Positions 55,443 to 64,000 of a stretch of DNA of 64,000 nucleotides are shown here, one piece after another (within the stretch, counting starts at the first letter, position 1; every line of letters starts with the position of its first letter). The notes below the pieces were generated by a model. It was not told the origin of the DNA. It did no database searches and saw only the letters and a list, made by a program, of their open reading frames with translations. This stretch comes from Paraburkholderia sp. (lineage in GTDB: Bacteria; Pseudomonadota; Gammaproteobacteria; Burkholderiales; Burkholderiaceae), in NCBI RefSeq assembly GCF_028283785.1, contig NZ_JAPWKB010000020.1:62001-126000 (forward strand). Reading direction: 5' to 3'. The position numbers and the translations under genes were made by a program.

Positions 55443-56015
55443 ATGCTTTCCCGCCTTCAACCGCTCGTCACCGTCGCTGCGCTATGCGCCTGTCTGGGCG
55501 CGACGCTCGCGCTGTCCGGCTGCGACGATCAACAGGCCGATCAAGCCGTGCAAAAGCTCAAGGAATTCTTCAACGCGGTGAAACCGGACGTGCTGCTGCT
55601 CAAAGGCCTCACGCCCGGCGTCACCACCGAAGCCCAGATCCGCGATCAGATGGGCAAGCCCGAAACCGAACGCAGCTTCACCGATGGCTCCAGGCGCCTC
55701 GAATATCCGCGCGGTCCGCAGGGACTGGCGACCTATATGGTCGATATCGCCGCCGACGGCACGCTGGCCGCCGTGACGCAAGCGCTCACCGCCGAAAACT
55801 TCGCGCGGATCCGTCCCGGCATGAGCGAGGACGAAGTGCGCCGTCTGCTCGGAAGACCCGGCGAGGTCGCCGTGTATCCGCTGAAGCCGGAAACGGTCTG
55901 GAGCTGGAAGTGGCACGAAGGCGGCGTGACCGACGAAGCCTTCTTCAACGTCCATTTCGATGCCACGCATGTGGTTTATACGACCTCGCGCTCGGACGTG
56001 ATTCGCGGGCACTGA
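55443..56015 (+). CDS. SmpA/OmlA-type outer-membrane lipoprotein
   Basis: This is a 190-residue lipoprotein. The signal peptide ends in LALSGC with Cys27 lipidated. Two tandem BamE/SmpA-like segments follow: LLKGLTPGVTTEAQIRDQMG with PETERSFTDGSRRLEYPRGP, and FARIRPGMSEDEVRRLLGRP with ETVWSWKW. The G-x-[TS]-x2-[DE]VrxxLG pattern is that of the SmpA/OmlA domain. It is probably anchored in the outer membrane; no partner is suggested by the neighbours. Confidence 0.88.
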   Translation: MLSRLQPLVTVAALCACLGATLALSGCDDQQADQAVQKLKEFFNAVKPDVLLLKGLTPGVTTEAQIRDQMGKPETERSFTDGSRRLEYPRGPQGLATYMVDIAADGTLAAVTQALTAENFARIRPGMSEDEVRRLLGRPGEVAVYPLKPETVWSWKWHEGGVTDEAFFNVHFDATHVVYTTSRSDVIRGH

Positions 56016-56256
56016 GTGCCCCACGTCGCACACATCGCTGTCGCACACATCGCCGTCGTGCATGGCTGACGCGCCTTCCGCTCGCGCACTTCGCTGCGCG
56101 AGTTCGGGTTTGCGCAGACAATCCGGAACATTCGCGCCATATCGCGCCGCGGCTCCGCACCACGCGCCACGCGCCGCAGCGGGACGCAACGCAACACAAC
56201 ACATCGCAACGCTTCGATCGAAAACGATTCGAAAGCTTGGAACGAAGGGAGAAAAC

Positions 56257-57219
56257 ATGGCTCGTCGACGGCCACATACGCGCATCGGTCTCGTGCTCGG
56301 CGGTGGCGCCGCGCGCGGCTGGGCGCATATCGGCGTGATCCGCGCGCTGCACGAAGCGGGCATCAAGCCCGACGTCGTCTGCGGCACGTCGATCGGCGCG
56401 CTGGTGGGCGCGGTCTACGCGAACGGCGACCTCGACTGGCTCGAAGGCTGGGTGTCGAGCCTGACCTGGCAAACCGTCGTGCGGTTGCTCGATCTGCGCA
56501 TTTCCGGCGGCCTGCTCGGTGGACGCAAGGTTATCCAGATTTTCGCGGACAAGTTCGCCGGTCGCGAGATCAGCCAGTTGCAGATGCCGTTCGCGGCGGT
56601 CGCGACCGAACTCGATTCCGGTCGTGAAAGCTGGCTGCAAGACGGCAGCGTGGTGGACGCGGTGCGCGCGTCGATTGCGATTCCCGGCATCTTCACGCCG
56701 GTCTGGCACAACGGCGTGTGGCTGGTCGATGGCGGGCTCGCGAATCCGGTGCCGGTGTCGGTGGCGCGCGGGATGCGCGCGGACTTCGTGATCGCCGTCG
56801 ATCTGAACAACGACATCCTGAACGGTCGCGATTTCGGCGGCGCGGTGGTCGATACGCTCGCGGTCGATCCCGATGCGCCACCGCCCGGCTCGCTGCGCAA
56901 GAACGGCCAGCCGTGGCCGCGCTGGCTCGCGCCGTCGGCCGACAGCCGCTTCACGCGCGACGTCCGCGTGCCGCCGCCGCCGAGCGCGCGCTTGCCGTCG
57001 ATGCTCAGCGCGGTCGCGCAAAGCATCGACATCATGCAGGTGCGGATCACGCGCAGCCGCCTCGCCGGCGAACCCGCCGACATCCTGATCCAGCCGCGTC
57101 TCGGCGGTATGGGAATTTTCGATTTCCATCGCGCGCGACCCGCAATCGAAGAAGGACGCGCGGCCGTCGAACACATGATGCCGGCGATCCGCGCACGACT
57201 CGGGCTCGACGGTTTCTAG
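56257..57219 (+). CDS. Patatin-like phospholipase (RssA type)
   Basis: This is a Ser-Asp dyad lipase of 320 residues. The oxyanion/nucleotide-like GLVLGGGAARGWAHIGVI is near the N-terminus, the nucleophile elbow GTSIG at about residue 43-47, and the dyad Asp in LVDGGLANPVPV. It matches the RssA/YchK bacterial patatin group. AAGGGA precedes the ATG at 56257, which decides the start. The spacer before it holds short GTCGCACACATCGC direct repeats (56025-56055). Confidence 0.93.
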   Translation: MARRRPHTRIGLVLGGGAARGWAHIGVIRALHEAGIKPDVVCGTSIGALVGAVYANGDLDWLEGWVSSLTWQTVVRLLDLRISGGLLGGRKVIQIFADKFAGREISQLQMPFAAVATELDSGRESWLQDGSVVDAVRASIAIPGIFTPVWHNGVWLVDGGLANPVPVSVARGMRADFVIAVDLNNDILNGRDFGGAVVDTLAVDPDAPPPGSLRKNGQPWPRWLAPSADSRFTRDVRVPPPPSARLPSMLSAVAQSIDIMQVRITRSRLAGEPADILIQPRLGGMGIFDFHRARPAIEEGRAAVEHMMPAIRARLGLDGF

Positions 57220-57560
57220 TAACCGGGCTTGGCCGCGACGTCGCGCAATGACGCGCGACATCGCGAATCTTCGGCCGTTGCGCCTATCGAAAAAGCGACC
57301 CAAAGTTTGCTAATTCGGTGCGGCGCGCGCTGCGCCGCGACGCCTGCCACATTCCTCCGATCTCGCTGAGACACCGCACCTCGCGTGCTTTCCGGCCTTT
57401 CCGGCGATTCCGCCCGCGCATGCTGCATCGCAGCACGCGCGCCGGACCGGTTTGAGCAATTTATTTTCGCTGGCGACGATGCGCGTCATCTGAAGCCGGC
57501 CTGTGTGCGCCGGCCGCCCCGGTCGTTCATACCTATCGCGGATCATCCCTGGAGACGCCC
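57220..57560. other. Gap before the amino-acid transporter genes
   Basis: About 340 bp with a small hairpin (GCGGCGC at 57320 and its complement ending at 57338) and no gene. Notably there is no periplasmic binding-protein gene here, where one usually precedes hisQ-type permeases. Confidence 0.5.
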
Positions 57561-58250
57561 GTGTTCCTCTACGGCTTTGGCCCGGTCTTGCTGGCCGGCA
57601 CGATGCAGACCATCGAACTGTCGGTGTTATCGCTGGCGACATCCGTGGTGCTCGGGCTGGTCGGCGCGGCCGCGAAACTGTCGCGCAACCGCGCATTCAG
57701 CGCGCTCGGCACCGCGTACACCACGCTGATCCGTTCGGTGCCGGACCTCGTGCTGATGTTGCTGCTGTTCTACAGCATCCAGATCGGCGTCAACAATCTG
57801 ACCGACGCGCTCGATCTGCCGCAGTTCGATATCGATCCATTCGTGGCCGGCGTGCTGACGCTCGGTTTCATCTACGGCGCGTATTTCACCGAGACCTTTC
57901 GCGGCGCGTTTCTCGCGGTGCCGCGCGGTCAGCTGGAAGCGGGCAGCGCCTACGGCATGAGCGGCGCGCGCGTGTTCGCGCGGATCATGTTTCCGCAGAT
58001 GATGCGATTCGCGTTGCCGGGCATCGGCAACAACTGGCAAGTGCTCGTAAAAGCCACTGCGCTGGTGTCGATCATCGGCCTCGCGGATGTCGTCAAGGCG
58101 GCGCAGGACGCGGGCAAAAGCACCTTCAACATGTTCTTCTTCATCCTGATCGCCGCGCTGATCTATCTCGCGATCACCACCGTCTCGAACCTCGTGCTGA
58201 TCTGGCTCGAACGCCGCTATTCGACCGGCGTGCGTCACGCAGACCTGTAA
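57561..58250 (+). CDS. hisQ: Basic amino-acid ABC transporter permease HisQ-like
   Basis: This is a 229-residue inner-membrane permease for histidine/arginine/ornithine-type polar amino acids. Five helices are predicted. It has RSVPDLVLMLLLFYSIQIG and the EAA loop EAGSAYGMSGARVFARIMFP that contacts the ATPase. It starts at GTG 57561 with GGAG six bases upstream. The second permease follows at 13 bp and the ATPase after that. Confidence 0.92.
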   Translation: MFLYGFGPVLLAGTMQTIELSVLSLATSVVLGLVGAAAKLSRNRAFSALGTAYTTLIRSVPDLVLMLLLFYSIQIGVNNLTDALDLPQFDIDPFVAGVLTLGFIYGAYFTETFRGAFLAVPRGQLEAGSAYGMSGARVFARIMFPQMMRFALPGIGNNWQVLVKATALVSIIGLADVVKAAQDAGKSTFNMFFFILIAALIYLAITTVSNLVLIWLERRYSTGVRHADL

Positions 58251-58263
58251 AACAAGGCGAATC

Positions 58264-58977
58264 ATGCTCGACATCGTTCAACAGTTCGGCCGCGCATTTC
58301 TCTACTGGGACGGCCAGGGACTCTCGGGACTCGCGGTCACGTTATGGCTGCTGGTCGCGTCGATTGCGATCGGCTTCGTGGGTGCGGTGCCGCTGGCGGT
58401 CGCGCGCGTCTCGAAGCGCCGCTGGCTGTCCACGCCGGTGCGGCTCTACACCTATGTGTTTCGCGGCACGCCGTTGTACGTGCAGTTGCTGCTGATCTAC
58501 ACCGGCCTGTACAGCCTCGAATTCATCCGCTCGCATGTGTGGCTCGACGCGTTTTTCCGCAGCGGATTTCACTGCGCGGTGCTCGCGTTCGCGTTGAACA
58601 CCTGCGCGTACACGACCGAGATTTTCGCGGGCGCGATCCGCTCGACCTCGCATGGCGAAGTGGAAGCGGCGCGCGCGTATGGCATGTCGCCGTTCACGAT
58701 GTACCGGCGCATCGTTCTGCCGTCCGCATTGCGCCGCGCGCTGCCGTTGTACAGTAACGAAGTGATCCTGATGCTGCATGCGACCACCGTTGCGTTCACG
58801 GCCACCGTGCCCGATATCCTGAAGGTCGCGCGCGACGCGAACTCGGCCACGTATCAGTCGTTCAACGCGTTCGGCCTCGCGGCGCTGCTCTATCTTGCGG
58901 TATCGTTCGCGCTGGTTGCGCTGTTCCGTCGCGCGGAGCGCCGCTGGCTCGCGTATCTCGCGGTGCGGCCGCACTGA
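58264..58977 (+). CDS. hisM: Basic amino-acid ABC transporter permease HisM-like
   Basis: This is the second inner-membrane permease subunit, 237 residues. The segments VRLYTYVFRGTPLYVQLLLI and the EAA loop EAARAYGMSPFTMYRRIVLP are typical of the HisM partner. AAGG lies before the start. It pairs with the preceding HisQ-like protein to form the membrane channel of the importer. Confidence 0.92.
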   Translation: MLDIVQQFGRAFLYWDGQGLSGLAVTLWLLVASIAIGFVGAVPLAVARVSKRRWLSTPVRLYTYVFRGTPLYVQLLLIYTGLYSLEFIRSHVWLDAFFRSGFHCAVLAFALNTCAYTTEIFAGAIRSTSHGEVEAARAYGMSPFTMYRRIVLPSALRRALPLYSNEVILMLHATTVAFTATVPDILKVARDANSATYQSFNAFGLAALLYLAVSFALVALFRRAERRWLAYLAVRPH

Positions 58978-59025
58978 TCGCCGTCCCGAAGCATCCTGTC
59001 ATTGCATCCATCAAGGGAGAGCATC

Positions 59026-59817
59026 TTGCTCCACACCACGCAAACCGACGCCTGCAAGCTCGCTGTCCTGGATATCCACAAGCGCTTCGGCGACAACGAA
59101 GTGCTCAAGGGCGTGTCGATGAATGCGAACAAGGGCGATGTGATCAGCATCATCGGCGCGAGCGGCTCGGGCAAGAGCACGTTTCTGCGCTGCATCAACT
59201 TTCTCGAACGGCCGAACGCCGGACAGATCATCGTCGATGGCGAAGCGGTGCGCACCAAAACCGACCGCAGCGGCAACCTCGAAGTCGCTGATCACAAGCA
59301 GTTGCAGCGCATCCGCACCAGGCTGTCGATGGTGTTCCAGCACTTCAATTTGTGGGCGCATATGAATGTGCTCGAAAACATCGTCGAAGCGCCGATTCAC
59401 GTGCTCGGCGTGCCGCGCCGGGAAGCGGAGGAACGGGCCCGCGCGTATCTGGAGAAGGTCGGTCTCGCACCGCGCGTGGAGAAGCAGTATCCGTCGCATC
59501 TGTCGGGCGGCCAGCAGCAGCGCGTCGCGATTGCGCGCGCGCTGGCGATGGATCCCGACGTGATGCTGTTCGACGAACCCACCTCCGCGCTCGATCCGGA
59601 ACTGGTCGGCGAAGTGCTGAAGGTGATGCAGAAGCTCGCCGAAGAAGGGCGCACGATGATCGTCGTCACGCATGAAATGGGCTTTGCGCGCAACGTGTCG
59701 AATCATGTGATGTTCCTGCATCAAGGTCGTACCGAAGAAGAAGGCCGGCCCGCCGACGTGCTGACGACACCGCGCAGCGAACGGCTCAGGCAGTTCCTGT
59801 CGGGCAGCCTCAAATAA
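59026..59817 (+). CDS. hisP: Basic amino-acid ABC transporter ATPase HisP-like
   Basis: This is the ATP-hydrolysing subunit, 263 residues. Walker A GASGSGKST is at residues 44-52, Q-loop at VFQHFNLWAHM, signature LSGGQQQR, Walker B VMLFDEPTSALDP and switch VVTHEMGFA. The protein belongs to the polar amino-acid transporter ATPases (GlnQ/HisP). The start is placed at TTG 59026 because AAGGGAG precedes it; an earlier TTG at 59002 is possible. Confidence 0.93.
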   Translation: MLHTTQTDACKLAVLDIHKRFGDNEVLKGVSMNANKGDVISIIGASGSGKSTFLRCINFLERPNAGQIIVDGEAVRTKTDRSGNLEVADHKQLQRIRTRLSMVFQHFNLWAHMNVLENIVEAPIHVLGVPRREAEERARAYLEKVGLAPRVEKQYPSHLSGGQQQRVAIARALAMDPDVMLFDEPTSALDPELVGEVLKVMQKLAEEGRTMIVVTHEMGFARNVSNHVMFLHQGRTEEEGRPADVLTTPRSERLRQFLSGSLK

Positions 59818-59887
59818 CGTCCGCGGCGCAGCGTGCGCCGCACATTCCGGCACAATCGCGGTTTCTCCCTGGCTCAGTCGTCTGAAG

Positions 59888-60928
59888 ATGTCCCGTCCCG
59901 TTCCTCCGGCTCGCACCACGCAAGTGGCCATCGTCGCATTGCCGCCGGTCTCGCTGTCGGGCATCGGGCCGATCGTCGATGCGCTGACGCTCGCCAACGA
60001 GATCGACGGCCGCGCGCTGTACCGCTGGCAGGTGTGTTCGTGGGACGGTCGCGCGGTGCCGCTGTCGGGCGGCGCGCAACTACCCGCCGACGCCGCATTC
60101 GGCGACGCGATCGCGTGCGACTGGCTGATCGTGATCAGCGAGCGCTACCAGCAATTCGCCGACTACCGCCTGTTTCTCGCCAGCCTGTCGCGGGTCGGCC
60201 AGCGCACGCCGCTCGTCACCGGCATCCATCACGGCGTCTGGTGGCTGGCGATGGCGGGGCAGCTTTCCGGTTATCGCGTGAGCGTCAACTGGGAAACCTA
60301 TCAGCAGTTCTCCGAGCAGTTCGAACGCTCGATCGTCACCCAGCAGATCTTCGAGATCGACCGCGATCGCGCCACCTGCGCGGGCGGTCAGGCGAGCGTC
60401 GATTTCATGCTGGCGATGATCGGCCGCGATCACGGCCCCGAACTCGCCGAACGGATCGCCGACACGCTCGGCGTCGGCGTGTTGCGCAACGGCGACGAAC
60501 GTCAGCGGATTCCGTACGTGACCGCGCCCGGCGAGCGGCATCCGCGTCTGAACGACGCGCTGCAACTGATGGAAGCGAATATCGAAGACCCGCTGACCAC
60601 CGATGAAATCGCCGGACTGGTCGGGATCTCGCGGCGTCAGCTGGAGCGGCTGTTTCGCCAGTATCTCGACGCGATGCCGTCGAAGTATTACCTCGGCCTG
60701 CGTCTGTCGAAAGCGCGCACGCAATTGCAGCGCACCGGCAAATCGGTCGTGCAGATCAGCCTTGCATGCGGATTTTCGTCGGCGGCGCACTTTTCGAACG
60801 CGTATCGCGAGCGTTTCAACGTGACGCCGCGCGAAGAACGCCGCAACTGGCTGGAAAAGCAGCACGGCGGCATGCTGGTCGAGCCGCGCGCGGGCGCGCT
60901 GATCGAACCGCCAGACCGCGACGCATGA
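59888..60928 (+). CDS. argR: AraC-type arginine regulator ArgR (GATase1-like sensor)
   Basis: This is a 346-residue regulator. The N-terminal DJ-1/glutamine-amidotransferase-like domain (residues 10-200) begins QVAIVALPPVSLSGIGPIVD. The C-terminal pair of AraC helix-turn-helix motifs lies at about 230-330: LTTDEIAGLVGISRRQLERL and VVQISLACGFSSAAHFSNAY. It resembles the Pseudomonas-type ArgR that controls arginine uptake and the succinyltransferase pathway, which fits exactly with the transporter before it and astC after it. Confidence 0.9.
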   Translation: MSRPVPPARTTQVAIVALPPVSLSGIGPIVDALTLANEIDGRALYRWQVCSWDGRAVPLSGGAQLPADAAFGDAIACDWLIVISERYQQFADYRLFLASLSRVGQRTPLVTGIHHGVWWLAMAGQLSGYRVSVNWETYQQFSEQFERSIVTQQIFEIDRDRATCAGGQASVDFMLAMIGRDHGPELAERIADTLGVGVLRNGDERQRIPYVTAPGERHPRLNDALQLMEANIEDPLTTDEIAGLVGISRRQLERLFRQYLDAMPSKYYLGLRLSKARTQLQRTGKSVVQISLACGFSSAAHFSNAYRERFNVTPREERRNWLEKQHGGMLVEPRAGALIEPPDRDA

Positions 60929-60943
60929 GCGCCGCGACGCTTT

Positions 60944-60971
60944 TGTCGCGCGCGTGCCTTAACATTGACGC
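60944..60971. promoter_or_regulatory. Candidate ArgR half sites before astC
   Basis: TGTCGC at 60944 and TGACGC at 60966 are direct repeats 22 bp (two helix turns) apart, resembling the TGTCGC half site of Pseudomonas ArgR. An inverted repeat CGCGAC-GCTTTT-GTCGCG (60933-60950) overlaps the first half site. Confidence 0.3.
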
Positions 60972-61060
60972 TTTTGCCCGATAGAACGCGTCGCGTATGC
61001 GCAAGACGTTTCGCGCGCAGTTTCCTACACTACCGTCATTACCCGTAACGAGGATTTGCC

Positions 61061-62320
61061 ATGAACGACCTGACTGTGACCCGCGAGACTTTCGACGAAG
61101 CGCTGGTGCCGACGTATGCGCCTGCCGCATTCATCCCGACGCGCGGCCTCGGTTCGCGTCTGTGGGACACGGAAGGCCGCGAATATGTCGATTTCGCGGG
61201 CGGTATCGCCGTCACCGCGCTCGGCCATTCGCATCCGGAACTGCTGAAGGTGCTGCACGAGCAGGGCGGCAACCTCTGGCATATCAGCAACGGTTTCACC
61301 AACGAGCCGGTATTGCGCCTCGCGAAGCGCCTCGAAGCGCTCACGTTCGCCGACCGCGCGTTCTTCGCGAACTCGGGCGCCGAAGCGAACGAAGCCGCGC
61401 TGAAGCTCGCGCGCCGCGTCGCGTTCGACCGTCATGGCGCGGACAAATACGAAATCGTGTCGTTCTTGCAGTCGTTCCACGGCCGCACCTTCTTCACGGT
61501 CAGCGTCGGCGGACAGCCGAAGTATTCGGAAGGTTTCGGCCCGGTGCCGGCCGGCATCGTGCATCTGCCGTACAACGACATCGACGCGGCCGTCAAAGCC
61601 ATTACGGCTAAAACCTGCGCGGTGATCGTCGAGCCGGTGCAAGGCGAAGGCGGCGTGATTCCGGCCGACCCTGCGTTCCTGAAAGCACTGCGCGACGCGT
61701 GCGACGCGCACGGCGCGCTGCTGATTTTCGACGAAGTGCAAACCGGCGTGGGCCGCACCGGCCATTTCTATGCGTATGAAGACACCGGCGTGACGCCGGA
61801 CATCCTGACCACCGCGAAATCGCTCGGCAACGGCTTCCCGATCGGCGCGATGCTCACCACCAGCGAACTCGCCGCTTACCTGAAGGTCGGCACGCACGGC
61901 ACGACGTACGGCGGCAATCCGCTCGGTACGGCAATCGCCGACAAGGTCGTCGAACTGATTTCGGACCCGGCGGTGCTCGAAGGCGTGAAGGCGCGCAGTG
62001 CATCGTTCAAGGCGCATCTGGCCCGGCTGAACGAACGCTTCACGCTGTTCAGCGACGTGCGCGGCAAGGGGCTGCTGATCGGCGCGGAACTGGTCGATAC
62101 GTACAAGGGTCGCGCGAAAGATTTCGTCGCCGCGGCAGGCCGTCACGGTCTCGTGATGCTGATGGCCGGCCCGGACGTGCTGCGTTTCGCGCCGTCGCTG
62201 ATCATTCCGCAAGCGGATATCGACGCGGGTTTCGCCAGCCTCGAAAAGGCGATCGAAGAAGTGATCGCGGCCGTCGCGGCCGAAGCCGCGCAGGCCGACG
62301 CCACCGCAGCCGCGCGTTGA
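61061..62320 (+). CDS. astC: Succinylornithine/acetylornithine aminotransferase
   Basis: Transfers the amino group of N2-succinylornithine to 2-oxoglutarate in the arginine succinyltransferase pathway; homologues also act on acetylornithine. The 419-residue PLP enzyme shows DFAGGIAVTALGHSHPEL, FFANSGAEANEAALKLARR, the active-site Lys in LTTAKSLGNGFPIGAM, and THGTTYGGNPLGTAIADKVV. AGGA lies before the ATG. Its place just before the two succinyltransferase subunits supports AstC over ArgD. Confidence 0.94.
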   Translation: MNDLTVTRETFDEALVPTYAPAAFIPTRGLGSRLWDTEGREYVDFAGGIAVTALGHSHPELLKVLHEQGGNLWHISNGFTNEPVLRLAKRLEALTFADRAFFANSGAEANEAALKLARRVAFDRHGADKYEIVSFLQSFHGRTFFTVSVGGQPKYSEGFGPVPAGIVHLPYNDIDAAVKAITAKTCAVIVEPVQGEGGVIPADPAFLKALRDACDAHGALLIFDEVQTGVGRTGHFYAYEDTGVTPDILTTAKSLGNGFPIGAMLTTSELAAYLKVGTHGTTYGGNPLGTAIADKVVELISDPAVLEGVKARSASFKAHLARLNERFTLFSDVRGKGLLIGAELVDTYKGRAKDFVAAAGRHGLVMLMAGPDVLRFAPSLIIPQADIDAGFASLEKAIEEVIAAVAAEAAQADATAAAR

Positions 62321-62372
62321 TGCGCGCATCGTCAATGCGTGCTCCGGCACGCGCTTATTTCTTCCTGGAACG

Positions 62373-63437
62373 ATGATGCTCTTCGTACGCCCCGGCCGCC
62401 TCGCCGATCTCGATGCGCTCCAGCACATGGCGCGCACCGCGCAACCCGTGCTGCATTCGCTGCCGCACGACCGTCGTGCGCTCGAAGCGCGGGTCGCGCT
62501 GTCCGAGGATTCGTTTCGTGCGGACGTGGATTTTCCGGGCGAAGAGTTCTATCTGTTCGTGCTCGAAGATCTCGACACCGGCAAGCTGCTCGGCACCGCC
62601 AGCATCGTCGCCGCGGCCGGGTATTCGGAGCCGTTCTACGCATTTCGCAACGACGCGCTGATCCATGCGTCGCGCGAACTGCACGTGAACCGCAAGATTC
62701 ACGCGTTGACGATGTCGCATGAACTGACCGGCAAAAGCCGTCTCGCCGGTTTCTATATCGACCCGGCGCTGCGCGACTCGCCCGCCGCGCATCTGCTGTC
62801 GCGCGCGCGGATGATGTACGTCGCCGCCAATCGCAAGCGCTTCACGCCCGAGGTGTTCTCGCTGCTGCTCGGCGTGACCGGCGACGACGGCGTGTCGCCG
62901 TTCTGGGAAGCGGTGGGGCGCAAGTTTTTCGGCCGCAATTTCGCGGACATCGAAATCGAATCGGGCGGCCGTAGCCGCACCTTTATCGCGGAAGTGATGC
63001 CGGCGTATCCGATCTATGTGCCGTTGTTGCCGGAAGCCGCGCAACGCGTGCTCGGCGAGCCGGATGAAAACGCGCTGCTCGCCTATGACATTCACCTCGA
63101 AGAAGGCTTCGAGGCGGACCGTTTCGTCGATATTTTCGATGCCGGTCCGGTACTGACCGCGCGCGTGGATCGCAGCGCGTGCGTCGCTTTCAATGAAACC
63201 CGCACCGTGCACGAAGTGACGTCGGTGGCGCCGGGCGAGCCGTATCTGGTCGCCTGCAACCGGCCCGGCGAATTCCGCTGCGTGCTCGCCGACCTGCAGG
63301 CGGGCAAGGGTATCGGCGCGCGTCTGGGCGCGGACGCCGGTCGCGCGCTCGACGTTCGCGACGGCGATGCGGTGCGCTGTGTCCCGCTGCATCGGCGGGC
63401 TTCGGTAGATCAGGATTTGTCGGGAGACGCACAATGA
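62373..63437 (+). CDS. aruF: Arginine/ornithine succinyltransferase, alpha subunit
   Basis: Transfers succinyl from succinyl-CoA to the alpha-amino group of arginine or ornithine. The product is 354 residues. The motifs VRPGRLADLDALQHMARTA, YAFRNDALIHASRELHVNRK and FWEAVGRKFFGRNFADIEIE match the AstA/AruF family. The stop overlaps the next ATG (ATGA at 63434-63437), showing that alpha and beta subunits are translationally coupled. Two adjacent ATGs lie at 62373 and 62376; only a weak GGAA precedes. Confidence 0.95.
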   Translation: MMLFVRPGRLADLDALQHMARTAQPVLHSLPHDRRALEARVALSEDSFRADVDFPGEEFYLFVLEDLDTGKLLGTASIVAAAGYSEPFYAFRNDALIHASRELHVNRKIHALTMSHELTGKSRLAGFYIDPALRDSPAAHLLSRARMMYVAANRKRFTPEVFSLLLGVTGDDGVSPFWEAVGRKFFGRNFADIEIESGGRSRTFIAEVMPAYPIYVPLLPEAAQRVLGEPDENALLAYDIHLEEGFEADRFVDIFDAGPVLTARVDRSACVAFNETRTVHEVTSVAPGEPYLVACNRPGEFRCVLADLQAGKGIGARLGADAGRALDVRDGDAVRCVPLHRRASVDQDLSGDAQ

Positions 63438-64000
63438 TCGTCGTTCGCGTCGTGCAGACGGGCGATGTGGACGCGCTGGTCGCGCTCGCTCACGAGACCG
63501 GTCCCGGTCTCACCACGTTCAAGCCGGACCGCGATGCGCTCACGGCGCGCGTCGCGCGTTCGCGTCGCACGATGGACAACCAGGCCGCGGCCCATGAAGC
63601 CGGTTATTTCTTCGTGATGGAAGACACCGCAACCGGCGACGTCGCCGGTGTGTGCGGCATCGAAACCGCGGTCGGGCTGGAACAGCCGTTTTACAACTAT
63701 CGCGTCAGCACGGTCGTGCATGCGAGCCAGGATCTGGGTATCTGGACGAAGATGCGCGCGCTGAACATTTCGCACGATCTGACCGGCTATTCGGAAGTGT
63801 GCTCGCTGTTTCTGAGCCCGCGTTACCGGACGAGCGGCGTCGGCGGCTTGCTGTCGCGCTCGCGCTTCATGTTTCTCGCGCAATTTCGCGAGCGCTTTCC
63901 GCAGCGGATCTGCGCGGAACTGCGCGGCCATTTCGACGGGAACGGCACGTCGCCGTTCTGGCGCGCGGTCGGCTCGCATTTTTACCAGATCGATTTCAAC
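63434..64000 (+). CDS. aruG: Arginine succinyltransferase, beta subunit (cut by window end)
   Basis: The first 189 codons are present and open to the last base of the window. The protein starts MIVVRVVQTGDVDALVALAH and has FFVMEDTATGDVAGVCGIET, FYNYRVSTVVHASQDLGIW, LNISHDLTGYSEVCSLFLSP and FWRAVGSHFYQIDF, which parallel the alpha subunit and the AstA family. The heteromeric alpha/beta form is that of the aru genes in pseudomonads. The remaining C-terminal half lies outside. Confidence 0.93.
   Translation, partial: MIVVRVVQTGDVDALVALAHETGPGLTTFKPDRDALTARVARSRRTMDNQAAAHEAGYFFVMEDTATGDVAGVCGIETAVGLEQPFYNYRVSTVVHASQDLGIWTKMRALNISHDLTGYSEVCSLFLSPRYRTSGVGGLLSRSRFMFLAQFRERFPQRICAELRGHFDGNGTSPFWRAVGSHFYQIDFN

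Overview
The window looks like a chromosomal segment of a Burkholderiaceae member, most likely Paraburkholderia or Caballeronia. This is inferred from very high G+C with G/C-ending codons, from family resemblance of nearly every protein, and from an abundant-looking intergenic repeat type; no database was consulted. I see no rRNA, tRNA, CRISPR array, prophage or transposase gene. Protein-coding genes fill almost all of the window.

Layout. 31-2196: flagellar stator motB and motA (minus strand), with a sigma-28-like promoter upstream. 2570-4554: small proteins and a protein-L-isoaspartate methyltransferase. 4640-12004: an efflux and detoxification stretch with a frameshifted DHA2 MFS pump, an SDR oxidoreductase divergent from a LysR regulator, a glutathione S-transferase, a glutathionyl-hydroquinone reductase, and an exported alpha/beta hydrolase divergent from a second LysR gene. 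12132-18767: an SSB paralogue followed by a giant tandem-duplicated UvrA (about 2023 codons, four ABC modules). The UvrA reading frame is broken by one extra G in its third Walker A, and a perfect LexA box lies between the two genes. 18854-24827: SnoaL-like protein, DUF1328 peptide, membrane diguanylate cyclase, DUF523, ArgO/LysE exporter with divergent ArgP-type regulator, and another LysR gene. 24950-31721: M20 amidohydrolase with an MHS transporter, a PRC-barrel lipoprotein coupled to an MFS gene, and a purine permease.

33039-42581: an epimerase-like protein and a complete histidine utilisation cluster hutH-hutC-hutU-hutD-hutI-hutF-hutG. It encodes the five-step route (histidine, urocanate, imidazolonepropionate, formiminoglutamate, formylglutamate, glutamate plus formate). 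HutC-type operators (TGTATATACA core) lie upstream of hutH. The cluster is bracketed by two copies, in opposite orientation, of a composite repeat of about 0.9 kb (31775-32651 and 42651-43623). These have inverted ends, internal satellites of about 57 bp, and flanks whose strand reading toward the element is strikingly G+T-rich, even inside neighbouring coding sequence.

43705-57219: transglutaminase-like exported protein, branched-chain amino-acid binding protein, acidic hypothetical protein, pyridoxal kinase, glgC-glgA, alpha/beta hydrolase, luciferase-like monooxygenase, SmpA/OmlA-type lipoprotein and patatin phospholipase. The 3' end of the hydrolase runs into a T-depleted, G-homopolymer region that looks like damaged sequence. 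57561-64000: a basic amino-acid ABC transporter (two permeases and ATPase, no binding protein), an AraC-type ArgR regulator, and the start of the arginine succinyltransferase pathway (astC, aruF, and aruG cut by the window end).

Two clear frameshifts (MFS pump, UvrA), one probable one (small membrane protein at 32758) and the G-run region mean that either several loci are decaying or the assembly carries uncorrected indels. Raw reads would be needed to tell these apart.
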